A stretch of 18,799 nucleotides of DNA from DATKCN01 sp035513175. Its GTDB lineage: Bacteria > Chloroflexota > Chloroflexia > Thermomicrobiales > CFX8. This document shows, piece after piece, positions 1 through 6,722 of this stretch (positions are counted from its first letter, which is position 1; each line of letters starts with the position of its first letter). Under the pieces are notes generated by a model that was given only the letters and a program-made list of their open reading frames with translations, ran no database searches and was not told where the DNA came from. The DNA lies in contig DATKCN010000283.1 in the NCBI GenBank assembly GCA_035513175.1, positions 1 to 18,799 of the forward strand, read 5' to 3'. Position numbers and translations under genes: made by a program.

Positions 1-53
1 GACGGCATGCCGTAGGCCGCGTTCCGGCTCCGTGCGTAACGCCCGGCAGGTGA

Positions 54-77
54 AACGTGTTTCAATGGCAACACGTT
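54..77. repeat. Inverted repeat upstream of the molybdo-enzyme gene
   Basis: A perfect 8-bp inverted repeat, AACGTGTT (54-61) and AACACGTT (70-77), is separated by 8 nt. The left arm also sits in a near-palindrome, GAAAC-GT-GTTTC (52-63). It ends 40 nt before the start codon of the oxidoreductase gene, where an operator or a short 5'-leader hairpin would be expected. No matching regulator is present, so the function is inferred from position only. The rest of bases 1-117 holds no convincing gene. It contains a 10-bp direct repeat, CGTTCCGGCT, at 20-29 and 74-83. Confidence 0.4.
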
Positions 78-105
78 CCGGCTGGGCTCGCATTCCATTC
101 TCAAC

Positions 106-110
106 GGAGG
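106..110 (+). promoter_or_regulatory. Ribosome binding site of the molybdo-enzyme gene
   Basis: GGAGG lies 7 nt before the ATG at 118. It is a strong Shine-Dalgarno match and fixes that start over other in-frame options. Confidence 0.8.
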
Positions 111-117
111 CGCAGGC

Positions 118-1857
118 ATGGATTCTCCCTTCGACGCGCTCGCGCACGCGGACGCGGCAGCCTCGGACGCGCCGCAGCCGCGCGTCACGCGCCGCGCGGC
201 GCTCCTTGCCGGCGCCGTCGCCGGGTCGGTCGCGGCGCTGCTGGCGGCGGCCGTCAGCCTGTGGGCGGGCCAGCGCTTCGGCGGCGTGATCACCGCGCAA
301 CTGCTGGCGGACCGCATCACCGGCGTGACTCCCGTGTCCGTCTTCGGGCGCGTCTTGCAGCAGCTCGAAGAGAATGCCAAGCCCTTGACGCTGATTGGCC
401 TGACGCTGGCGCAGGCGCTGGCTGGCGCGGCCATCGGCGCGGTCTATGGACTCGCCTGGCGACGATCGGCCTTCAGACCGCGGGCCGGCGCGCTGCTGCT
501 GGGCCTGGCGGCATGGCTGATCCTGGCCCTCGCGGTAGCGCCGCTCGGGCAGATCGGGGCGCTGGCGCGCGATGCGCCCGGAGGGGCGACGGCAACGCTG
601 CTGCTGTCTGCCGCCAGCGCCGCGCTGTTCGGGCTGGTGACGGCCCTCGCCGTCCCGCTGCTGGCCGGCAGCCGCGAGCCGGCGCCGGTCGATCTGTCGC
701 GGCGGCGCTTCGCGGGCGGGCTCGGGCTGGCCGCGCTCGTCGTCCCGGCGCTACTGGCCGGGGGCTACACGATGCGCTACGCCCTGCGGCTGCGCCGGAC
801 GTCGTCGGCTTCCCCGGCGCCAATCGCGGACACGGTCGCGGACGCGGATGACGATGGCGCTGAGGCCGCCGGCGACGCAGGTCCGTTCGGCTTCGCCGGG
901 ATGCCCCGCTTCATCACGCCGACGGATGAGTTCTATGTCGTCTCGAAGAACATCGTCGATCCAGAGGTGGATGGATCGTCGTGGACGCTGGAGATCGACG
1001 GCCTGGTGCGCCAGCGCGTCATCCTGTCGCTGACGGATCTGCTGGCGCGGGAGTCGGTCGAGTTCACGTCGACGCTGGAGTGCATCTCGAACCCGATCGG
1101 CGGCGGCTACATCTCAAACGCCGTCTGGCGGGGAATTCCGCTCGTGACACTGCTGGACGAGGCGGGACTGCTCGACGGCATCGTCGACCTGGAGCTGCAC
1201 GCGGCGGACGGCTACGTCGAGTCGATTCCGCTCGCCGAGGGGCTGGCGCCTGACACGATGCTCGTGCACACCATGAACGGCGAGCCGCTCAATGACAAGC
1301 ACGGCTTCCCGGCGCGCCTGATTGTGCCGGGCATCTTCGGCATGAAGAATGTCAAGTGGCTGACGAAGATCATCGCCGTCGACGAGGACATTCTTGGCTT
1401 CTGGCAGCAGCGCGGCTGGAGCGACCCGGCGCCGGTGCTGACCATGAGCAGGCTCGACGTGCCGGGAAGCCAGGGACGCGTGATCGTGGGAGAGCCGTTC
1501 GTGGCCGGGGGCGTTTCGTTCGCGGGAGACAAGGGCATATCGCGCGTTGAAGTGTCGTTTGACGGGGGCGACACGTGGAGCGACGCCGAGCTTTCGGACG
1601 TGCCGAACGATCTAACGTGGCGGCTGTGGCGGATCGAGCACACGCCGGTGGATGAGGCGTCGTTCGACATGCACGTGCGCGCCACTGACGGCCGCGGAGA
1701 GCTGCAAACGGACGAGCGCACTCCAGCGTTGCCAGACGGCGCCACGGGCCACCACACTATCCGCGTGCGCGTCGAGGGCAGGGACGCAGCAAGCCCGCCC
1801 GTGCCCAACACTCCGATACCGGCGTTCCGGGAGGGCGTCAGCGGGGACGGCGGCTAG
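118..1857 (+). CDS. Membrane-anchored molybdopterin-dependent oxidoreductase (sulfite oxidase / YedY-like fold)
   Basis: This 579-residue protein has an N-terminal membrane part and a C-terminal catalytic part. Hydrophobic segments lie near residues 27-49, 91-113, 123-143, 157-180 and 199-217. A linker rich in Asp and Ala (about 225-255) leads to an oxidoreductase molybdopterin-binding domain (about 262-425). Its motif TLECISN carries Cys322, the expected molybdenum ligand, and GIFGMKNVKWL (405-415) is typical of the family. Residues 440-552 resemble the Ig-like dimerisation domain of sulfite oxidases (SFDGGDTW). Arg-pair motifs TRRAALL (24-30) and SRRRFA (194-199) precede the first and fifth hydrophobic segments and look Tat-like, so the cofactor domain probably faces outside the membrane. 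The substrate cannot be read from the sequence; sulfite or an oxidised sulfur, nitrogen or methionine compound are possible. The start is set by GGAGG. The gene converges on cofE, sharing the stop-codon bases. Confidence 0.88.
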   Translation: MDSPFDALAHADAAASDAPQPRVTRRAALLAGAVAGSVAALLAAAVSLWAGQRFGGVITAQLLADRITGVTPVSVFGRVLQQLEENAKPLTLIGLTLAQALAGAAIGAVYGLAWRRSAFRPRAGALLLGLAAWLILALAVAPLGQIGALARDAPGGATATLLLSAASAALFGLVTALAVPLLAGSREPAPVDLSRRRFAGGLGLAALVVPALLAGGYTMRYALRLRRTSSASPAPIADTVADADDDGAEAAGDAGPFGFAGMPRFITPTDEFYVVSKNIVDPEVDGSSWTLEIDGLVRQRVILSLTDLLARESVEFTSTLECISNPIGGGYISNAVWRGIPLVTLLDEAGLLDGIVDLELHAADGYVESIPLAEGLAPDTMLVHTMNGEPLNDKHGFPARLIVPGIFGMKNVKWLTKIIAVDEDILGFWQQRGWSDPAPVLTMSRLDVPGSQGRVIVGEPFVAGGVSFAGDKGISRVEVSFDGGDTWSDAELSDVPNDLTWRLWRIEHTPVDEASFDMHVRATDGRGELQTDERTPALPDGATGHHTIRVRVEGRDAASPPVPNTPIPAFREGVSGDGG

Positions 1858-2612
1858 CGGAAGAGGTCGCGTTCGGCGTCCATTACGAGGTCGCCGGCGG
1901 AGGCGTCGGGATCGCTGGTGTATGGGTAGCCGCGGATGAGCGCGACCGGGCGGGCGTCGGTCTTGCCGGCCAGCAGCTCCGCCGTGGCCGCCAGCTCGTC
2001 GGCGACGGCCATGACGCTGACGCGCAGATCGTAGCCGTAGGCGTCGGTGACCCCCCGGTAGTCGGCGAACGGGCTCATGCCTGCCAGCCCGATGGCGACG
2101 TTGACGATGCCCCTGCGCCAGGGCCGCCCGAATGAGTCGCTGATGATCACCGCCGGGGCGGCGCCGTAGCGCGCGGCCAGGCCCTCCCGTATCCGCCGGG
2201 CCGAGGCATCCGGGTCGAGCGGCAGCAGGCAGACGGTGTGATCGCCCGGCACGTTGGAGGCGTCGACTCCCGCGTTGGCGCAGATGAAGCCGTGGCGGGT
2301 CTCGCAGATCAGCACGCCCCGGTCCATGCGCACGACGCGCTTCGCCTCGCGCAGCACCACCTCGACCTGGCGCGGGTCCTTCTCCGTGCGCTCGGCGTAC
2401 GCCAGCGCGAACGCGGACGGCGTGATGGTCGCCAGGTCGACCAGCCGGTCCTCGGCCTTCGACACGATCTTGTGGGTGACGACGAGGATGTCGCCGTCCT
2501 CCAGCGAAAGGCCGCTGGTGTCGAGCGCGGTTGCGATCGCGTCCACGAGGTCGTCCCCGGCACGAATCTCCGGGATGCCGTCGAGCCCAAAGACGCGAAT
2601 TTCAGCGGGCAA
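1854..2612 (-). CDS. cofE: Coenzyme F420-0:L-glutamate ligase
   Basis: The 252-residue protein matches CofE along its length. CofE adds L-glutamates to F420-0 in a GTP-dependent reaction, the last stage of coenzyme F420 synthesis in the cytoplasm. Visible family motifs are VVTHKIVSKAE (44-54), HGFICANAGVDASNV (107-121) and DSFGRPWRRG (159-168), which carries part of the metal/nucleotide site. It is a stand-alone ligase, not fused to the nitroreductase-like domain of mycobacterial FbiB. The start is a TTG at 2612, preceded by AGGGAG (2619-2624) at 6 nt; a nearby ATG is in another frame. It lies 32 nt after the PPOX-type reductase and is the last gene of the minus-strand run. Its stop overlaps that of the convergent oxidoreductase gene. 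Confidence 0.93.
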   Translation of the reverse strand: MPAEIRVFGLDGIPEIRAGDDLVDAIATALDTSGLSLEDGDILVVTHKIVSKAEDRLVDLATITPSAFALAYAERTEKDPRQVEVVLREAKRVVRMDRGVLICETRHGFICANAGVDASNVPGDHTVCLLPLDPDASARRIREGLAARYGAAPAVIISDSFGRPWRRGIVNVAIGLAGMSPFADYRGVTDAYGYDLRVSVMAVADELAATAELLAGKTDARPVALIRGYPYTSDPDASAGDLVMDAERDLFR

Positions 2613-2618
2613 TGCATT

Positions 2619-2624
2619 CTCCCT
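2619..2624 (-). promoter_or_regulatory. Ribosome binding site deciding the TTG start of cofE
   Basis: On the minus strand AGGGAG stands 6 nt before a TTG codon at 2612-2610. No in-frame ATG or GTG is better placed, so the TTG start is preferred. Confidence 0.65.
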
Positions 2625-2644
2625 GTCGATCTGGTGGCTTGCGC

Positions 2645-3043
2645 CTAGTCCAGCCCGTTGATCACGGCCTTGTCGATCGACATCAGCAGCGTCAGGCGCC
2701 GCTCGGTGGCGAACCCGGGGTAGTCGCCGTCCTTGAAGTCTGGATTGTACCGCCGCGCGAGGGAGTAGATGTCGGCCTGAGTGGTGTCGTGGTCGTCGAT
2801 TACCACCACACGACCGGCGATCGACACGTACCGATACTCATCCTCCACGCAGATGGAGACGCGGGGATCGCGCCGCACGTTGAGCGCTTTCAGGCGGCCG
2901 GCAGCCGTGTTCATCATGATTGAGTCGCCCCGCAACTGAAACCACATCACCGTCTGCTGGGGTGAGCCGTCCGCGTTGATCGTGGCCAGCACGGCGAAAC
3001 GCCGCTCGTCAAGAAATCGCCGCGCGCCGTCGGTCAGCGCCAT
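2645..3043 (-). CDS. PPOX-class, probably F420-dependent, reductase
   Basis: This 132-residue protein has the compact split-barrel form of the pyridoxamine-5'-phosphate-oxidase-like family. The N-terminal stretch FLDERRFAVLATINADGSP (10-28), followed by VMWFQLRGD, is typical of the F420-dependent branch. R(R)DPRVSICVE (57-66) and RYVSIAGRV (71-79) follow in the expected order. Such proteins use reduced F420 (some use FMN or heme) to reduce varied small molecules, so the substrate cannot be stated. The neighbouring cofE, 32 nt downstream, supports F420 over FMN, but that is inference from context. The ATG at 3043 has a GAGGG-like site 3 nt upstream. It begins 47 nt after the ABC permease gene and may be part of the same transcript. 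Confidence 0.85.
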   Translation of the reverse strand: MALTDGARRFLDERRFAVLATINADGSPQQTVMWFQLRGDSIMMNTAAGRLKALNVRRDPRVSICVEDEYRYVSIAGRVVVIDDHDTTQADIYSLARRYNPDFKDGDYPGFATERRLTLLMSIDKAVINGLD

Positions 3044-3090
3044 CTGCCCTCATCCCCTTCCACGCTGGCTCGCCTGCCCGCCGGGACATG

Positions 3091-3855
3091 CTACTCCAGA
3101 TTCATCGTGCGCAGTCGCCAGCTGGCGAGCGCCATGGCGACGGTGGTCAGCACGAGGATCGTCACGACCGCCGACACGAACTGCATGGCCTGGCTGACGG
3201 TGATGTCCGGGTGGTCCATCAGCCGCACGTAAATCGACTGTATGTAATGGCGCACGCTGACCAGCCGGATGCCGGGGATGAAGCGGCCGAACAGGCTCTC
3301 CCACAGCAGGGTGTACATGACCCCGGCCAGCAGCGCGCGGGGCACGATCAGACTGACCGCCATGAACAGCGCCCCATAGCCCAGCACGCCGAACACGCCC
3401 GCGATGGCCATCGACGGCAGTTGAGCGAGGTTGTCCCCGGCCGCGCCGCGCGCCACGATCAGGAACGTGACGACGAGGCCCGCTAGCTGCAGGACGACGG
3501 CGGTGAGCACGACGGCCGTGAACTTCTCCAGCACGATCCGGGCGCGGCTGATCGGCTTCAGCACGAGATACACCATCGTGCGGTCCTCGATCTCGTTGCC
3601 GAGCGCGTTCGTCGCCAGGATCAGCGTCGCGATCGGGAGCAGGGTGGGGGCGATCAGCCCCTGAAACAGTCCGTCCATGAAGTCGAGGCGGGAGATGCCG
3701 CCGCTGTCGAGCGCATAGATGGCGGCGAAGACCGCCGGGATGAGCGCGAACGCCGCGACGATGCGCACCGCCTTGCCACTCAGGAACTGGCGCACCGTCA
3801 GCGCGAAGATCGGCGCCGCGTCGAGCATGTCGTCCGTGGCCGCCGGCGCGCTCAT
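3091..3855 (-). CDS. ABC-2 type transporter permease (second pair)
   Basis: The 254-residue integral membrane protein has about six hydrophobic segments (near 30-48, 62-83, 112-135, 148-170, 176-195 and 222-245). Between the second and third lies EIEDRTMVYLVLKP...SRARIVLEKF (88-112), the cytoplasmic coupling region typical of ABC-2 permeases: an acidic/Arg stretch, then 'P-I-S-R' and a 'K' before the next helix. No solute-binding protein is encoded nearby, which fits export and not import. Its ATG overlaps the stop of the ATPase gene upstream (ATGA, 3852-3855), so the two are probably translated together and form one transporter. The exported substrate is unknown. Confidence 0.87.
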   Translation of the reverse strand: MSAPAATDDMLDAAPIFALTVRQFLSGKAVRIVAAFALIPAVFAAIYALDSGGISRLDFMDGLFQGLIAPTLLPIATLILATNALGNEIEDRTMVYLVLKPISRARIVLEKFTAVVLTAVVLQLAGLVVTFLIVARGAAGDNLAQLPSMAIAGVFGVLGYGALFMAVSLIVPRALLAGVMYTLLWESLFGRFIPGIRLVSVRHYIQSIYVRLMDHPDITVSQAMQFVSAVVTILVLTTVAMALASWRLRTMNLE

Positions 3856-4856
3856 CGTCCCACCACGTAGGCGAAGACGCTCGCCAGCGAATCGTCCAGC
3901 GAGGCAATCTCGAACAGACGCACCCCCTGCTGTTGCGCCGCGCGCGGCACGTTGCGGTACAGCGCGCGTACGTCAGCGGTCTCGACGATCAGCGCCGGGC
4001 GCTCGCCGTCAACCAGCGTCTCGAAGCGCAGCGACACCACCGCCGGATCGTGGATGAGCGCCTCGGCCAGCTTGCGCGGGTCGTCGCCGCGAATGCGCAC
4101 GGCGCGGGCGTGCTCGTCGATCTTGTCGCGGATGGCATGGTAGTCGCCGGCCGCTGCCAGCTTGCCGCGCGCGATCACGAGGATGCGGTCGGCGAAGCGC
4201 TCCACCTCCTGCAGCACGTGCGAGGAGACGAGGATCGTCTTCCCCTGCCTGCCGAGCGCGCGCATCAGATCGATCAGCTTGGCGCGCTGCAGCGGGTCGG
4301 TGCCGTTCAACGGCTCGTCCATCAGCAGGATCGTCGGATCGTGCACCAGCGCGGCGGCGACCTTGGCACGCTGGCGCATGCCCTTCGAGAAGCCGCGCGT
4401 GGGCCGGTCGGCGTCAGGCAGCAGATCGACGATGCGCAGCGCGCGCTCAGTGGCGGCGGCGGGGTCCGGCAACTTCTGCAGGACCGCGTTGAAGTGCACG
4501 AACTCGCGGGCCGTCATGAACGGGTAGATCAGCTCCTGCTCCGGGACGAGCCCGATCGAGCGGTACAGGTTCACGTCGCCGCGTGCGGGCTTGCCCAGGA
4601 TGCGGATCGTGCCCTGCGACGGGGCCAGCAGCCCGGTCATCATCTCCAGCGTGGTCGACTTCCCGGCGCCGTTGGGTCCCAGCAGCGCCGTCACGCCCGG
4701 ATCGACGCCGAAGGTGACGTTGGAGACGGCCACGACATCCCCGTACCACTTCGACAGGTTCTCGACCACGATGGTCGCGTCCGGCGAAATCGGGGGCGCA
4801 ACCGGTCCGGCCTGAACGGCCCCTGCCCGCGCTGATGGAGATGTGGTCTGAATCAT
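3852..4856 (-). CDS. ABC transporter ATP-binding protein (second pair)
   Basis: This 334-residue nucleotide-binding subunit has Walker A GPNGAGKS (60-67), signature FSKGMRQR (156-163), Walker B ILLMDEP (176-182) and the H-loop SSH (His213). The FSKGM form of the signature is normal for ATPases that drive ABC-2 permeases. A C-terminal extension of about 110 residues follows the ATPase core, as in drug, bacteriocin or NosF-like exporters. I chose ATG at 4856 because GGGAG lies just upstream. An earlier in-frame ATG at 4877 has no such site, and an open frame further upstream lies inside the preceding permease gene. A 25-residue Ala/Pro-rich N-terminal tail precedes the domain. The gene lies 32 nt after the first permease and overlaps the second by 4 nt. 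Confidence 0.9.
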   Translation of the reverse strand: MIQTTSPSARAGAVQAGPVAPPISPDATIVVENLSKWYGDVVAVSNVTFGVDPGVTALLGPNGAGKSTTLEMMTGLLAPSQGTIRILGKPARGDVNLYRSIGLVPEQELIYPFMTAREFVHFNAVLQKLPDPAAATERALRIVDLLPDADRPTRGFSKGMRQRAKVAAALVHDPTILLMDEPLNGTDPLQRAKLIDLMRALGRQGKTILVSSHVLQEVERFADRILVIARGKLAAAGDYHAIRDKIDEHARAVRIRGDDPRKLAEALIHDPAVVSLRFETLVDGERPALIVETADVRALYRNVPRAAQQQGVRLFEIASLDDSLASVFAYVVGR

Positions 4857-4888
4857 CGTGCTCCCAACATTCAGCATGCGCGAGGGGT

Positions 4889-5761
4889 TCAGTCCTCGGC
4901 AAGATAGCGGCGATACATGATGCCGGCGGCCAGCCCGATGACGACCAGCATGGCCGCCGCGTGGTAGACCCCCGCCAGCGCCGCCATGCCAGGCGGACTG
5001 TTGCCGAATATCCACGCGCTCGTGGCTTCCATCAGGTCCATCGGCGAGAGGAAGATGACGTAGTCGCGCGCGTTCGAATCGAGCGCGTTGAACAGCGCCG
5101 CGGCGATGCCGGCCAGCACGAACGCGCCGCCGATGATGAGGCCGGTCGCGACCCCCTTGCGGTTCGTGTGCGCCGCAACTGCCAACCCGATGGCCGCGAG
5201 GAACGCGGCCGCGAGGGCGCCGCTCACCGCGATGCGGCCGAGGTCGCCGAGGTGGTCGAAGAAGTAGGCGATCGGGTCGCCCGCCAGTAGCACGTTGGCG
5301 GCGAAGAGCAGCGCCGCCGGGCCATAGATCATCGTGCCCATCAGGATCGCCATGGCGAACAGCTTGGACAGCAGGTAGTCGACGCGCGTGATCGAGCGCG
5401 CAAAGTACAGCGCGAGGACGTTCTCGCGTCGATCGTCGCTCAGCATCTCGGGCGCGAGCGCCGCGGCGAACACGAACAACACCAGACTCACGATCTGAAA
5501 CAGATTGTGGTAGCCGAAGCTGACGCCGGTCGGGGCGAAGGCGAGAATGCCCGACACGATGACCGCCGGCATGAACGCCCCCGTGTACAGCAACGCCGGC
5601 ATGATCTTGGAGGTCCACTTCTTCTTGATGCCCAGCCCGCGCTTGATGGAGTAGATCGTCAGCGCTCGAATGGCATGCGAGCGGCCGAGCCGGGGGCCGC
5701 TGTAATGCTGGTATCCGAGATCGTAGACCTCGCCATACGGCCGCGGCGTGTCACTCGCCAC
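4889..5761 (-). CDS. ABC-2 type transporter permease (first pair)
   Basis: This 290-residue membrane protein (from the GTG at 5761) starts with a conserved-looking cytoplasmic N-terminus, YDLGYQHYSGPRLGR (13-27). About six hydrophobic segments follow near 52-74, 85-105, 131-160, 172-196, 204-225 and 258-283. The stretch LSDDRRENVLALYFARSITR (107-126) is the cytoplasmic coupling motif of ABC-2 permeases, of the same type as in the second permease. The frame stays open to an ATG at 5815, but GGAGG there abuts the codon, and that start would put 65 nt inside the ATPase gene. The GTG overlaps the ATPase stop by only 11 nt and is preferred, with moderate certainty. It probably pairs with the ATPase encoded just upstream. 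The substrate is unknown. Confidence 0.87.
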   Translation of the reverse strand: MASDTPRPYGEVYDLGYQHYSGPRLGRSHAIRALTIYSIKRGLGIKKKWTSKIMPALLYTGAFMPAVIVSGILAFAPTGVSFGYHNLFQIVSLVLFVFAAALAPEMLSDDRRENVLALYFARSITRVDYLLSKLFAMAILMGTMIYGPAALLFAANVLLAGDPIAYFFDHLGDLGRIAVSGALAAAFLAAIGLAVAAHTNRKGVATGLIIGGAFVLAGIAAALFNALDSNARDYVIFLSPMDLMEATSAWIFGNSPPGMAALAGVYHAAAMLVVIGLAAGIMYRRYLAED

Positions 5762-6722
5762 CGGCGACCATCGCTTCCTCACCGGCCAGGCCCCCGACGG
5801 TCTGAATGTAGACATCCTCCAGCGACCGCTCGCGCCCGCGCAACAAGCGCAACGGCACGTCCATGTCTACGACGGTGTCGCGGATGCGGTCGTAGACCGC
5901 CTCCGGCGCCTCGCTCCCGATCGCGACCACGATGTCGGCGGCCGCGATGGCCGCGGCGCTGCCACGCGCCCGCAGGCGCGTTATAAATTCGTCGCGGTCG
6001 CCGTCGATGCGCACGATGATGTCGCCGCCCCCCTCCAGCAGATCGTCGATGCGGCCCTGGATGACCAGCCGCCCCTCATTGACCATCACGACGTGGTCGC
6101 AGACGCGCTCGATGTCCTCGAGCAGGTGGGAGGAGACGATCACCGCGATGCCCAGGGTGCGGTAGATGCGCCGGATCAGGTCGAGCATGTCGTCGCGTCC
6201 CTGCGGATCCATGCCGTTCGTTGGCTCGTCGAGAAACACAAGCTCGGGATCGTGGACGATCGCCTGGGCCAGCTTGACGCGCTGCTTCATGCCGGTGGAG
6301 AAGCCACGTATGAGCCGGTAGCGCTCCTCGTCGACGCCGACCTGATACAGGATGTCGTTGGCGCGCTGGCGGGCCGCCTGGCTCGGCAGGCCGCTCATCT
6401 CCGCCATGTGCGCCACGAAGTCGGCGGCGGTCACGTCCAGCGGCAGGCAGTCCGACTCCGGCATGTAGCCGACGCGCTCGCGAATCCGCACTGCCTCCCC
6501 GGCGGCGTCGAGTCCGAAGATGGTCGCGGCGCCGCTGGTGGGCTGGATCAGCCCCAGCAGCAGCTTGATGAACGTCGACTTCCCGGACCCGTTCGCCCCC
6601 AGCAGGCCGGTCGCCGCGCGCGGCATCGACACGTCAACGCCATCCAGCGCGACGACGTTGCCGTAGCGCTTCGTCAGCGCGGAAGCCGTGATGACTGGCT
6701 CAGGCGTCGCCCGCGCGCTCAC
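5751..6722 (-). CDS. ABC transporter ATP-binding protein (first pair)
   Basis: This is a 323-residue ATP-hydrolysing subunit counted from the GTG at 6722. Walker A is GANGSGKST (42-50), the signature is FSTGMKQR (141-148), Walker B is LVFLDEP (161-167), and the H-loop is SSH (His198). The C-terminal 100 residues form an accessory domain of the kind found in ABC-2 exporters. The GTG overlaps the stop of the arginase-fold gene as GTGA, the usual sign of translational coupling. The frame remains open to 6749, but that start would overlap by 31 nt, so it is less likely. Its sequence is clearly different from the second ATPase, so the pairs are diverged paralogues and not a recent duplication. They could form two exporters or one mixed complex. 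Confidence 0.9.
   Translation of the reverse strand: MSARATPEPVITASALTKRYGNVVALDGVDVSMPRAATGLLGANGSGKSTFIKLLLGLIQPTSGAATIFGLDAAGEAVRIRERVGYMPESDCLPLDVTAADFVAHMAEMSGLPSQAARQRANDILYQVGVDEERYRLIRGFSTGMKQRVKLAQAIVHDPELVFLDEPTNGMDPQGRDDMLDLIRRIYRTLGIAVIVSSHLLEDIERVCDHVVMVNEGRLVIQGRIDDLLEGGGDIIVRIDGDRDEFITRLRARGSAAAIAAADIVVAIGSEAPEAVYDRIRDTVVDMDVPLRLLRGRERSLEDVYIQTVGGLAGEEAMVAGGE

Noticed and set aside
20..83. Direct repeat CGTTCCGGCT (20-29 and 74-83) as a mobile-element or attachment site
   Set aside because: It is only 10 bp, with no integrase, transposase or terminal inverted repeat anywhere in the window.
3852..5618. 588-codon version of the second ABC ATPase
   Set aside because: The first 250 residues are out-of-frame translation of the upstream permease gene. 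The ATPase homology and a ribosome site start near 4856.
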